Below, piece by piece: positions 48,007 through 57,100 of a stretch of 64,000 bases of DNA. Origin of the DNA: CAWCHZ01 sp963795555. GTDB lineage: Bacteria; Actinomycetota; Thermoleophilia; Solirubrobacterales; Solirubrobacteraceae. The stretch's first letter is position 1. The number at the start of each line of letters is the position of its first letter. The stretch spans positions 248,001 to 312,000 of the forward strand of contig CAWCHZ010000002.1 in the NCBI GenBank assembly GCA_963795555.1, in the 5' to 3' direction. The notes beneath the pieces were generated by a model that made no database searches, was not told where the DNA came from, and saw only the letters and a program-made list of their open reading frames with translations. The translations under genes were made by a program, and so were the position numbers.

Positions 48007-49202
48007 GCATGCTGGAGCGCCTCCAGCGCATCGAGCACGACCATGTGATGGCGACCTACGCGCGGGCGCCGGTCGCGTTCGTGCGCGGCGAGGGCTGCCG
48101 GCTGTGGGACGACGCCGGGCGCGAGTACCTCGACTTCCTGGCGGGGATCGCCGTGCTCAGCGTCGGCCACTGCCACCCCGCCGTCGTCGCGGCGGTGCGC
48201 GAGCAGGTCGGTCAGCTCACCCACGTCGGCAACCTCTACTACAGCGAGCCGGCGATGCTGCTCGCCGAGCGCCTGGCGCAGCGCTCGCTCGGTGGCAAGG
48301 TGTTCTTCACCAACTCCGGCGCCGAGGCCAACGAGGCCGCGCTCAAGCTTGTCCGCAAGGCGCGCCCGGGGGGCAACATCGTCGTGCTGGAGGGCGCCTT
48401 CCACGGGCGCACCTACGGCGCCCTGTCGGCGACCCCGCAGGAGTCAAAGCAGGCGCCGTTCGCGCCGCTGGTGCCCGGCTTCCAGGTGGTGGCACGCGAC
48501 CCCGACGCGCTCGACACGGCGGTGGATGAGCACACCGCGGCCGTGCTGCTCGAGCCGATCCAGGGGGAGACGGGCGTGCACGTGCTCGACGACGAGCTGC
48601 TGCGCGCCGCGCGCGCGGCCTGCGACCGCAGCGGCGCGGCGCTCGTCTTCGACGAGATCCAGTGCGGCATGGGGCGCACCGGCACGCTCTGGGCCTATGA
48701 GCAGACGGGGGTGACGCCCGACGCGATGACGCTCGCCAAGGGCCTCGGTGGCGGGCTGCCGATCGGCGCGCTGGTGACCGGGCCGCGGCTGGCCGACGTC
48801 TTCGCGCCCGGCGATCACGGCTCGACGTTCGCGGGCGGCCCGCTGGTGACGCGCGCCGCGCTCGCTGTGCTCGACATCCTCGACGACCCGGCGCTGCTGG
48901 CGCGCGTCGGCGAGCTGGGCGAGCACATGGCCGAGGGCCTGAGCCGGCTGGCGCGGGTGCGCGAGGTGCGCGGACGCGGCCTGATGCTCGCGATCGAGCT
49001 CGACATCGATGGCGAGGAGGCCGATGCGTCGGATCGCGACGTCGCGCGATCGGCCCCGGAGGTCGTGCGCGCCGCGCTGCTGAGGGAGCGGCTGGTGATC
49101 AACGCGACCGGCCCGACGACCGTGCGCTTCCTGCCGCCGCTGATCGCGACCGAGGCCGACGTCGATCAGGCGCTGCGGCGGCTGGCGAACATCGCGTGGT
49201 AG
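48003..49202 (+). CDS. argD: acetylornithine aminotransferase
   Basis: The 399-residue PLP enzyme contains GREYLDFLAGIAVLSVGHCHPAVVAAV, FFTNSGAEANEAALKLVRKA, GAFHGRTYGALSATP, LVFDEIQCGMGRTGTLWAYE and the Schiff-base lysine in DAMTLAKGLGGGLPIGA. I set the start at GTG 48003, which overlaps the argB stop and has AAGGTG at good distance; the ATG two codons later is possible. It makes N-acetylornithine. Confidence 0.96.
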   Translation: MSMLERLQRIEHDHVMATYARAPVAFVRGEGCRLWDDAGREYLDFLAGIAVLSVGHCHPAVVAAVREQVGQLTHVGNLYYSEPAMLLAERLAQRSLGGKVFFTNSGAEANEAALKLVRKARPGGNIVVLEGAFHGRTYGALSATPQESKQAPFAPLVPGFQVVARDPDALDTAVDEHTAAVLLEPIQGETGVHVLDDELLRAARAACDRSGAALVFDEIQCGMGRTGTLWAYEQTGVTPDAMTLAKGLGGGLPIGALVTGPRLADVFAPGDHGSTFAGGPLVTRAALAVLDILDDPALLARVGELGEHMAEGLSRLARVREVRGRGLMLAIELDIDGEEADASDRDVARSAPEVVRAALLRERLVINATGPTTVRFLPPLIATEADVDQALRRLANIAW

Positions 49203-49269
49203 CGAGGCCGACCAGAGCCGCGATGACCTTCAGCCGACGACGCCAGCTTCGATCCCAACAGGAGCCCGA

Positions 49270-50616
49270 GTGACCGAGACAGATCCCGCCGCCAGCGACG
49301 CTCGGGCGCGGCCCGACTCCGACGCCGAGCCCGCCGCCGCCCGCCACACGCACGTCAAGACCGCCTCCTACGAGGCCGAGCCGCACGAGGTCGGACGGGT
49401 GCTGCTGCTGTACTCGGGCGGCCTGGACACGTCAGTGATGCTCAAGTGGATTCAGGACGAGTACGACGCCGAGGTCGTCGCGCTGACGGTGAACCTCGGC
49501 CAGCCCGGCGAGGACTACGAGGTCATCAGGGGCAAGGCGCTCGCGCTTGGTGCGCTCGACTGTCGCGTCGTCGACGCGCGCGAGGAGTTCGCGCGCGACT
49601 ACGTGCTGCCGGCGATCAAGGCCAACGGCCTCTACGGCACCGGCTATCCATTGTTCACCGCGCTCGGCCGTCCCCTGATCGCCAAGCTGGCGGTGCAGCA
49701 CGCGCGGGAGACGGGCTGCGACACGATCGCCCACGGCTGCACCGGCAAGGGCAACGACCAGGTGCGCATCGAGGCGACGGTCGCGGCGCTCGACCCGGAG
49801 CTGAAGATCATCGCCCCCGTGCGCGGCTGGCGGATGGGTCGCGACGAGGAGGTCGCCTATGCGCGCGAGCACGGGATCCCCGTCAAGGGCGGCACCGAGG
49901 TCGCGCCCTACTCGATCGACGACAATCTCTGGGGCCGCTCCTCGGAGGGTCGCCAGATCGAGGATCTGGCCAGCGCGCCCGACGAGGACGTCTTCCAGCT
50001 CGTCACGCCGCCCGAGCGCGCGCCCGACGAGGCGCAGCTGCTCAGCCTGACGTTCGAGCGCGGCGCGCCGGTGGCGCTCGACGGCGAACGGCTGGGGCTC
50101 GTCGAGCTGATCGAGCGCGTGGGGGAGATCGGCGCGCGCAACGGGATCGGCATCGTCGACCACATCGAGGACCGCATCGTCGGCCTGAAGGTGCGCGACA
50201 TCTACGAGGTGCCCGCTGCGACGATCATCCTGACCGCGCACCGCGAGCTCGAGAAGCTCGTCTGCACGATCCACCAGAACCAGTTCAAGCCCGACCTCGA
50301 CCGCCAGTGGGCCTATCTGGTCTACGCCGGCCTCTGGCAGGAGCCGTTGCTCGGCGATCTGAACGCGTTCATGGACAGCGTCAACGCGCAGGTCTCCGGC
50401 ACGATCACGGTCAAGCTCTACAAGGGCAACGTCCGTGTCGTCGGGCGCGAGTCGGCCAACGCCGTCTATGACCAGGCGCTGGCCTCCTTCGCCGCCTCCG
50501 GCGACCTCTTCTCCCACCAGGCCGCCCCGGGCTTCATCGACCTCTGGTCGCTCCAGTCACGGATGGCGCATCGGCTGCGGACGCGGGGCGTCAGCGATGG
50601 CGAACGAGCTGATTGA
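49270..50616 (+). CDS. argG: argininosuccinate synthase
   Basis: This 448-residue enzyme has the PP-loop VLLLYSGGLDTSVMLKWIQDEY, VNLGQPGEDYEVIRGKA, TIAHGCTGKGNDQVRIE and YSIDDNLWGRSSEG, followed by the C-terminal multimerisation helix FSHQAAPGFIDLWSLQSRM. It joins citrulline and aspartate. The N-terminal 40 residues (DARARPDSDAEPAAARHTH) are an extra, probably disordered, extension. The GTG at 49270 has AGGAG before it. The argH, argF and argR genes are not in the window. Confidence 0.96.
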   Translation: MTETDPAASDARARPDSDAEPAAARHTHVKTASYEAEPHEVGRVLLLYSGGLDTSVMLKWIQDEYDAEVVALTVNLGQPGEDYEVIRGKALALGALDCRVVDAREEFARDYVLPAIKANGLYGTGYPLFTALGRPLIAKLAVQHARETGCDTIAHGCTGKGNDQVRIEATVAALDPELKIIAPVRGWRMGRDEEVAYAREHGIPVKGGTEVAPYSIDDNLWGRSSEGRQIEDLASAPDEDVFQLVTPPERAPDEAQLLSLTFERGAPVALDGERLGLVELIERVGEIGARNGIGIVDHIEDRIVGLKVRDIYEVPAATIILTAHRELEKLVCTIHQNQFKPDLDRQWAYLVYAGLWQEPLLGDLNAFMDSVNAQVSGTITVKLYKGNVRVVGRESANAVYDQALASFAASGDLFSHQAAPGFIDLWSLQSRMAHRLRTRGVSDGERAD

Positions 50617-50674
50617 GGGTCCGAGCCGCGCCGGGTGCTCCGCCGGTCTCGTTCCCGCTCGGGAGCATGGGTGG

Positions 50675-50688
50675 GATAGCGCTATCAT
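50675..50688 (+). promoter_or_regulatory. operator and -10 box of the VapBC module
   Basis: A perfect 12-bp palindrome GATAGCGCTATC at 50675-50686 overlaps the -10 hexamer TATCAT (50683-50688). The antitoxin ATG follows after 6 bases with no ribosome site, so the message is probably leaderless. A wider pair TGGGA/TCCCA (50672 and 50689) flanks it. Confidence 0.68.
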
Positions 50689-50694
50689 TCCCAC

Positions 50695-50964
50695 ATGGCA
50701 CGAGACCGTGGGACAGCACGGCTTGATTCGAGAGGACGCCTGGTGCTGCCGGTGGAGCTGCGGCGCCGGCTCGGCGTGCGCGCTGGCGACGAGGTGAAGA
50801 TCAGCGAGGAAGCCGGAGTGCTGCGCATCGAAAGTCGTCGCGCCGCCGCCCGCGCGCTGATTGGCTCAGCCGGCCGCACGAAGGGCTCCGCGGTCGACGA
50901 GCTGCGCGCCGAGCGTGGCCGGCAGGCCGCCGCCGAGGATCAGGACGCGAAGCGCAGCCGCTGA
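50695..50964 (+). CDS. VapB-like antitoxin (AbrB/MazE swapped-hairpin type)
   Basis: The 89-residue protein has the AbrB-like N-terminus TARLDSRGRLVLPVELRRRLGVRAGDEVKISEE, a swapped-hairpin DNA-binding domain. A charged helical C-terminus (ELRAERGRQAAAEDQ) would wrap the toxin. It represses its own promoter through the palindrome upstream. The stop and the toxin start overlap by one base (TGATG). Confidence 0.88.
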   Translation: MARDRGTARLDSRGRLVLPVELRRRLGVRAGDEVKISEEAGVLRIESRRAAARALIGSAGRTKGSAVDELRAERGRQAAAEDQDAKRSR

Positions 50965-51359
50965 TGACGACGGCGGCGGCGATCGACGCATCGGCGCTGC
51001 TGGCGCTGCTGTTCGCTGAGCCGGGCGCCGAGACGGTGGCCGACTCGATCGCTGCTGGGGCGGCGACGAGCGCCGTGAACCTGAGCGAGGTGGCGACGGT
51101 CCTGGTCCGCCGCCAGAAGGATCCCGAGAAGATCCTCGGCCCGGTACGCGAGCAGCTCGCCGTCGAGCCGTTCACCGACGCCGACGCGCTGGCCGCCGCC
51201 GCCCTGCATCCGAAGACGACTGGCAAGGGCCTATCGCTCGGCGACCGGTCATGCCTTGCGCTGGCGCAGCGACTCGGCGTTCCGGCTCTGACCGCCGAGC
51301 ACGTCTGGGCCGAGCTCCGCCTCGACATAGAGGTGCAGCTGATCCGGCCGCACTCCTGA
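50964..51359 (+). CDS. VapC-like PIN-domain toxin
   Basis: The 131-residue protein has the PIN acidic residues: D8 in IDASALLALLFAEPGAE, E42 in NLSEVATVLVRR, and D94 in LSLGDRSCLALAQRLGVPALT. Such toxins cleave tRNA or rRNA using magnesium. The order AbrB-like antitoxin then PIN toxin is standard VapBC. Confidence 0.9.
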   Translation: MTTAAAIDASALLALLFAEPGAETVADSIAAGAATSAVNLSEVATVLVRRQKDPEKILGPVREQLAVEPFTDADALAAAALHPKTTGKGLSLGDRSCLALAQRLGVPALTAEHVWAELRLDIEVQLIRPHS

Positions 51360-51406
51360 CCGCTCTGAGCCGCTGGCGGTCGCCCCCCACCGTGGCAGCG
51401 CGCGCA

Positions 51407-51628
51407 TCAACGATGGGGATCGTTGTATAGCGGCGGAGTGGACCAGCACTGGCTTTCGCTGCGAGACGCTGGCGCGCCAATGCGATCGATAATGCGCTCG
51501 ATGTCGTCACCGACCACGTCGCACCGACGATCCGGGTGTCGCGTCGGATGATGCCGAAGATTCAATGCTGTGTAGCCGGTCGGCACGAGAATCACTAGAG
51601 CGGCCCCCACAGCGACCAAGAGCGTCAC
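51407..51628 (-). CDS. small exported or membrane protein (tentative)
   Basis: A 73-residue frame starting at GTG 51628, 25 bases after the stop of the next upstream gene on the same strand. It has one hydrophobic helix (TLLVAVGAALVILVPTGY) and a soluble tail with two cysteines (RRCDVVGDDIERIIDRIGAPASRSESQCW). No family is recognised. Its position suggests that it belongs to a run of tiny membrane-protein genes downstream of the Rhs gene. Confidence 0.42.
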   Translation of the reverse strand: MTLLVAVGAALVILVPTGYTALNLRHHPTRHPDRRCDVVGDDIERIIDRIGAPASRSESQCWSTPPLYNDPHR

Positions 51629-51653
51629 TCCACGGCAGCGTTGTAACCGACCA

Positions 51654-51983
51654 CTAGCGCAGTCCACGGCGGGCAAGCCAGACGAAATAGTGCCAAACCG
51701 CCAGCCCGACGCAGCCAGCGGCTGCTCCGAGCCGTGTCCAAGGGCCACCGGACGGTCGTATCACGAGACTGATCAAACACGCAACCGCCACTACGATCCC
51801 CGTGGTTGCTCCACCGAGCCAATAGACGCCCGTCCCGTCGCCAGCCGGATACCCTGGGCGATCCGCCAGGCCCTCCTTCAACGTCTCACGCAGCAGCCAT
51901 GCGGCCGACGCCAATACGACTAGCCCTACCAGAACTCCGATCGCGAAGTCGGGCGCGAAGAATGGAACCTTATGGTGAGCCAC
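51654..51983 (-). CDS. small three-helix membrane protein
   Basis: The 109-residue protein starts with GTG at 51983. It has helices at AIGVLVGLVVLASAAWLL, TTGIVVAVACLISLVI and AAAGCVGLAVWHYFVWLA. The loop LKEGLADRPGYPAGDGTGVYW lies between helices 1 and 2. No family is known to me. It is the largest of the small membrane proteins on the minus strand between VapBC and Rhs, in lower-GC DNA, so it was probably acquired with them. Confidence 0.5.
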   Translation of the reverse strand: MAHHKVPFFAPDFAIGVLVGLVVLASAAWLLRETLKEGLADRPGYPAGDGTGVYWLGGATTGIVVAVACLISLVIRPSGGPWTRLGAAAGCVGLAVWHYFVWLARRGLR

Positions 51984-52050
51984 AATGATGCCGTTGCGTG
52001 CGGAGCCTTCATTCCAGTGTAACTTATGCCGCTCAAGGCGATTATGCCGT

Positions 52051-52278
52051 TTAGGGCGACGCGAGCAATGCCGTGATGCCGCTGGCTACGCAGATAACTC
52101 CGAGGACGGGCGGTACCCATAGCCATACAGCGAAATACGGGGACCGAAAAAGGCGATCGAGCTGGGCTTGACGCCCCCGCCGTTCGGCCCCCCGCCGAAG
52201 TCGAGGAAGCCACAAGGGACGCCAGAGCAGGAACCATATCCCGCAAATGACAAGAATTATCCCTGACCGCTGAGCCAC
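52051..52278 (-). CDS. small two-helix membrane protein, family member A
   Basis: A 75-residue frame from GTG 52278: a first helix (SGIILVICGIWFLLWRPLWL), a basic middle PRLRRGAERRGRQAQLDRLFRSP, and a second helix (FAVWLWVPPVLGVICVASGITALL). The layout (helix, PRL-RR basic loop, helix at the very end, 75 residues) is the same as in the protein encoded at 52795-53022, so the two may be distant paralogues. No function is known. Confidence 0.45.
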   Translation of the reverse strand: MAQRSGIILVICGIWFLLWRPLWLPRLRRGAERRGRQAQLDRLFRSPYFAVWLWVPPVLGVICVASGITALLASP

Positions 52279-52479
52279 TTCGTCGCGACGCTCCCGATCA
52301 AGCCAGTGACGATGAGGCCAAAGCCCACAAGACCGATGGGCCGCTGGCTCGGGCGGGCGGGACCTCCGATCGTCTCGCTCACGGCGAACATGACTCAACC
52401 ACAGAGTGGCACGCCCGCTACCACCACGCAGACCACCAGCCGAGGCCGACGTAGCGTTTTACCGCCACCGCGCTTGTCG

Positions 52480-52641
52480 TCATCCCCCAGGCGGGAAGCC
52501 TCGCTGCCATATGAGTGCCAATATAACAGGAAGGACGAGAAAAATGACGCCGTCAACTATCTCCCCCAAAGCCAAGAGAGTGCCGCTAATCGCTGCTCCG
52601 AGTGGTGCGAGCATGATGCCGAACGGCTCTCTGTGTTTCAT
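52480..52641 (-). CDS. 53-residue membrane peptide
   Basis: From ATG 52641 (GAGG 6 bases before it) a 53-codon frame gives MKHREPFGIMLAPLGAAISG followed by a hydrophobic helix DGVIFLVLPVILALIW and a short tail. The ribosome site and clear amphipathic-to-hydrophobic pattern support a real gene. It is the fourth of the tiny membrane-protein genes on this strand. Confidence 0.48.
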   Translation of the reverse strand: MKHREPFGIMLAPLGAAISGTLLALGEIVDGVIFLVLPVILALIWQRGFPPGG

Positions 52642-52794
52642 CTTGGACCTCTAACAGTCCGCGGACGACGCAACTAACTTGCACGTAACAAAACGATACC
52701 GGCGATGCCGCACAATATGCCCAATGTCAGGACTCTCACAGCTGATCGAGCTCTAACAGCTCCACCGGACCAAACAGAGGGGGCCGGACACGAA

Positions 52795-53022
52795 CTAATC
52801 TAACGCTAGGACCAGTAGCACAATGCCACCGATAACTCCGACCGAGCCTCCAATCAGTCCACATCGCCAGCCACGTCTCATCATGCGCGCCACGGTCGGT
52901 TCGGGATCACGGCCGTGTTGCCGGGCGTCGTCGGCCAGGCGTCGGCTGAGTCGCGGGATGTACCCCAATACCAACCACAAGCCCGCGACACCGGAGGCTA
53001 TGAGGACAAGGCCTAAGACCAT
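52795..53022 (-). CDS. small two-helix membrane protein, family member B
   Basis: A 75-residue protein from ATG 53022 (an ATG at 53082 would add 20 residues). Helix 1 is VLGLVLIASGVAGLWLVLGY, the loop IPRLSRRLADDARQHGRDPEPTVARMMRRGW is basic, and helix 2 is GLIGGSVGVIGGIVLLVLAL. It shares length and layout with the protein encoded at 52051-52278. Unknown function. Confidence 0.5.
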   Translation of the reverse strand: MVLGLVLIASGVAGLWLVLGYIPRLSRRLADDARQHGRDPEPTVARMMRRGWRCGLIGGSVGVIGGIVLLVLALD

Positions 53023-53091
53023 TCGTCCGTCTACTCGATAAAGCTGTCGCGATGCTATGCGCTTCGGCGGCCACTCGAGCATGCTAGCGAG

Positions 53092-53230
53092 TCACTCACG
53101 CTCTTCCTCTGCGCTCGGTAGGCGTTCTCGCGGAATCGTTCGGCCTCGTAACCAGGCGCCAACTGTGAGGATAGTCCCCAGAAGTGAGGATAGTCCCCAG
53201 AACTAACCCTCCGATGAGCACGGTCACCAT
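53092..53230 (-). pseudogene. small membrane-peptide gene broken by a 19-bp tandem duplication
   Basis: From ATG 53230 (GGAG 8 bases before) the frame reads MVTVLIGGLVLGTILT, then goes off into an unlikely sequence. Positions 53165-53183 and 53184-53202 are identical 19-bp copies. Removing one copy gives a 39-residue frame that continues VGAWLRGRTIPRERLPSAEE and ends at TGA 53092-53094, a typical small membrane peptide with a charged tail. The gene therefore looks broken by the duplication, unless slippage removes it. Confidence 0.6.
53165..53202. repeat. perfect 19-bp tandem duplication
   Basis: Two head-to-tail identical 19-bp copies, 53165-53183 and 53184-53202. Nineteen is not a multiple of three, so the duplication shifts the frame of the small gene that it lies in. 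Confidence 0.95.
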
Positions 53231-53255
53231 CGTCTAATCTCCGCCCTAGCCGATG

Positions 53256-53453
53256 TTACCACACGCCATCGGTGGCTTCGTCGCCCTGGATGTCGTATGT
53301 GACGTTTGCCCAGGCGCAACGCCCGCCCTGCGCATCGTCGAAGGGCAGGCAGGCTGAGTCAGATGTCGCCATTCCAGCTGCTAAGTAATGATGCCGAACG
53401 GGATTGCCGAGACTGCACCGCTCGCACAGGCGTAGTTCTCCGACAGTGCGCAT
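53256..53453 (-). CDS. small cysteine-rich protein (tentative)
   Basis: A 65-residue frame from ATG 53453 begins MRTVGELRLCERCSLGNPV and ends DAQGGRCAWANVTYDIQGDE. Directly upstream another short frame (about 53457-53555) ends with SMCEWCQVRNVGCHP. The paired CxxC segments suggest a small zinc protein, possibly one gene split in two. No family is recognised. Confidence 0.33.
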   Translation of the reverse strand: MRTVGELRLCERCSLGNPVRHHYLAAGMATSDSACLPFDDAQGGRCAWANVTYDIQGDEATDGVW

Positions 53454-53647
53454 CTACCTACCGGTGCATCTCGTTATACGCGGATGGCATCCAACATTGC
53501 GGACCTGGCACCACTCGCACATCGAGTCTCCGATGATCTCCGGAATCGTCATCCCCCTGCCCCTGCAGCTCCTCATGCTCACGCAACCTGGCGAGAGGCC
53601 GAGCAGCGGGCTGCGGGGGCTCACCGGGAGGCGCTTGCTGCGTGCTC

Positions 53648-54181
53648 TTACTGACGCTCGCTACAACGTAGGGTGATTCCGAGTTCCGCTGCGTGGTGCT
53701 GCACGAGGGAGCGCAGTTCGCGTAATCCCCGTTGACGAGCGTCTGCACTGGAGCACAGAATGTCGACGGCATCAAACGGGCGCCAGGTCCGCATGCTCCA
53801 TACCGGATGCTCAGCCTCGCTAGGGAACGCACGCGTAAGCATGACGTCTATGCGGATTGGCGGCGTCGGCGCGTCGGCTGCAACTGCGCTATTGATCATT
53901 TCGCTCGCGCTACTGCAGGTCAACACATCGGCGGTGGCTATCAAGTTACCGACGGCAACGGACGCTATACCAAGCTTCAGGCGGGTCGGTCGATTGAGCG
54001 CGAATCCTCGGGCCTCAAGTGCGTGATCTAGGTCAGGATCGTCTTCAAATACTGCTGTAATAGATGCGCCGTCCGCATGCTGTGCCTGCCAGCCGGCATG
54101 GACAGCAAAGTGGAAGAGGAGTAGACCTTTATGCTGGTCGGCTCCTACAAAGTGCAGACGAGCTGCAGGTGCCGTGGTATC
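53648..54181 (-). CDS. candidate Rhs immunity protein, start unresolved
   Basis: A frame on the minus strand is open from 54241 to the stop at 53648 and reads like a real protein: ARLHFVGADQHKGLLLFHF, EDDPDLDHALEARGFALN, IRIDVMLTRAFPSE, EHPVWSMRTWRPFDAVDI. It begins where the Rhs gene ends, the usual place of an immunity gene. There is no ATG, GTG or TTG in frame before the TTG at 53944, which would cut it in half. A GTG right at the Rhs stop (54183) is in another frame and stops after 12 codons. Either a rare start codon or a frameshift is involved. Confidence 0.45.
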   Translation of the reverse strand, partial: DTTAPAARLHFVGADQHKGLLLFHFAVHAGWQAQHADGASITAVFEDDPDLDHALEARGFALNRPTRLKLGIASVAVGNLIATADVLTCSSASEMINSAVAADAPTPPIRIDVMLTRAFPSEAEHPVWSMRTWRPFDAVDILCSSADARQRGLRELRSLVQHHAAELGITLRCSERQ

Positions 54182-57100
54182 ACCAGACTTCCGGAAGAGG
54201 AATACGTATCGTGCCTTTCGCGGGCTTCCTATCGGGATAGGTCATTTTGAAGTCATACTGTATATGCGGGTAGGGATGGGGACCTGGTTCATGGATACCC
54301 AAGGCAGTCCACATCTTGGTTCGACCTACCTGAATCGTTGAGCTGACAGAAACGATAGCGTCACCTTCTCCCACGCCGATGTGGTAACGAATCTTGACCC
54401 CGAATATCGAGAACTTGATTGTGAACAGCTCTCCGCTAAGGTCTGTGAGGTTGATCGGGTCATCCCCGGCGAACGCGTAGGCGTCGGCTTGAAGGGGATC
54501 GTAGATCTGGCTCAGCGGATCAGGCTGCGTCCACCGCCCCGTCATCGGATCGTAATACCGTTGTCCGAAGTGGTAGAGGTTGTTTGAGACGTTGCCATTG
54601 CCCGTGTTGCCGCCAGGGGTGTGGTAGCCGCCCTGGAAGAGGAACGGAGCGGGGACTGAGCTGCTGCCGCTGCTCTGGGCATCCTCGCCGTAGGGGCCGT
54701 AGCGGAAGCTGCGGGCCAGGTTGCCGCTGCTGTCGGTGAGGCCGATGACATCGCCCTGGGAGTCATAGAGCGGGTTGTAGTTGCCTGACGGGGTGCGCTC
54801 GTCGATGAGCAGGCCGTCGGGTGTGCGGGCGTAGTAGCTGGTGCCCGTGGAGTCGGTCTGCTTGGTGACGCCGAGGTCACTGTTCTGGAGCGTCGTGCCA
54901 GAGCCGAGGCCGACGAGCTTGCCCTGGCCGGTGCCGAGGTAGGAGACAGATAGGGCGCTTCCGCCGGGCGGGGTCAGGCTCGAGACCTGGTTGGCGTTGT
55001 TGTAGGAGAAGCTGGTGGTCAGCGGGTCGCCGTAGCCGGTGATCGCGGTCTGGTTGCCGGCCTGGTCGTAGCTGTAGCCGGACAGCTCGGTGGTGTTGGA
55101 GCCGGTGCAGGAGCCGGTCACGGTCTGTCGGCAGAGCAGCTGGTCGCCGGCATTGAACGTGTAGTCGGTCGTCGTTGCGCCGGTGCTCGTCGAGCCGGTG
55201 GTGTTGACGAGCTGGTCGGTGCGGTTGCCAGCGCCATCGAGGTCGTACTGGTAGTAGGACGGGTTGGTGCCGGTGGTGACCGCCTTGAGCAGGCGGTCGA
55301 GCGCGTCGTACGTGTACGTCGTGCTGTTGCTCGTCGAGCTGCCGGGCGCCGAGAACGCGGTGCTCTGGATCAGCGAGGTGTCGTTGCCTCCGTTGGAGTA
55401 GCTGTAGGTGTCGCCGAGCAGCGTGGTGCCGCCCGAGTTCTTCGAGGTCACCGCGGTGACGCGACCGGTGCTCGCGTCGAGGGTGTAGTTGACGGTCACA
55501 CCGGATGGGTACGTGATCGTGGTCAGCTGCCCGGCCGGGTTGTAGGCGAACGTCGTGCACAGCGACGGTGTCCCGCCGCAGTTGCCCGTCGGCTCGTACA
55601 TCGAGGCCAGCTGGTTGAGCCCGTTGTAGCTGTAGGTGGTCGTGCCGCCGCCGTCGGTGAACGACGTCATGTTCGAGGAGTCGTCGTACGCGTATGCGTT
55701 GCTGACGCTTCCGGGTAGGCTCTCGTTGGTCAGGCGGCTGAGCGCGTCGTAGGTGTCCGTGGTCGTGCCCGTCGGATCGACCGTCTTGGTCAGGTTGCCG
55801 TCCTTGTCATACGTATAGCTGATCGTGATCGTCGATCCGGGGCCGGTGTAGAGCTCCTGCGTCACGCGATCCATGTTGTCGTACGTGATCGTGTCCGTCT
55901 CGCTGGTTGCGCAGCCGCTGGAGAGGCACTGCGTGATCGTGCGGGGACGTGAGTCCGCGTCCACCGTGATCGTCTCCTGCCCAAGGCCGGAGCCCGACGG
56001 AGGGGTCATCGACGTGAGGTTGCCGTTGCTGTCGTAGCCGTAGGTGGTCGTGTTGCCCAGCGCGTCCATGTAGGAGCTGATCGTGCCGTTGCTGTTGTAG
56101 GCGAAGCTCTGGGTGTTCTGCGCGGACAGCCCGTCGGTCTGCTCCTTGAGCGCGCCGTTTGGCCCGCTGAAGCCGCTGGCGCCGGTGCACGTCACAGACC
56201 CGCCGTAGTAGCACTCGTTGATCGCGTTCTGCTGCGGATCGGTCAGCGTAGTGGGCAGGAACGGGAAGGTCGTGTCCCCGAACGTCTCTGCGCTGCCGAA
56301 CCCGCTGCTCAGTCCGCCCGACGGGCAGCTCGTCTGCCGGCTGCTCGTGCCAGAGATACCGCAGAGCAGGTTCTGCCCCGAGCTGTCGAACACCAGGCTG
56401 TTGACGCCCGCAGGGCCGGATGAGCCCGGCACCGTCACCGACGTCGTATTAGCCATGCTGTCGAACGTCGCCGAGGTCGAGTTGCCGTTGGCGTCGATGA
56501 CGGTGTCGACCTGGTCGTCGACGTTGGCGCAGTAGGTGGTGGTGTGTCCGCTGGCGCCGTCGTTGCCGTCGGGATCGGTCACGACGGAGGCCTTGTCGGT
56601 TGACGGGCAGCCGGCTGGCGCGGAGCCCACCGCGTAATACGTGAACGTCCATGTCGGCCCGGTCGTATGGCCCGAGTTGGTCGTGCGGACGATCTTCGTG
56701 ATCCGCCCCGACGAGTCATACGTGAAGTTGGTGACGTTGCCATTGGGGTCGGTGATCGACGAGAGGTTGTAGCTGCTGTAGGAGAAGCTCGTCGTGTTCC
56801 CGTTGGCGTCGGTGTATGAGGTCAGGTCGTCCTTGCCGGTGACCGGGTCGATCGTGTAGCCGTAGCTCGTCGACCGCGACCCGGAGGCGTCCGAGATCTG
56901 GCTGATGTTCTCATCCGACGTCCAGGTGTAGTTGATCGCACGACCCTGGCTGTCGGTGATCTTGCTGTACAGCCCGGTCGATGGGTTGTAGGTGTAGGAG
57001 ATCGTGTTGCCGAAGCGGTCCTTGAGAGCCGTGATCTGCCCGGAGCTCGAGAACTCGATCCGGCTGCCATCGTTCTCGAAGTAGAGCCAGTACGTCGCGC

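Noticed and set aside
49203..49269. Arginine operator (ARG box) before argG
   Set aside because: No convincing palindromic ARG-box pair was seen there or before argC, and argR is not in the window.
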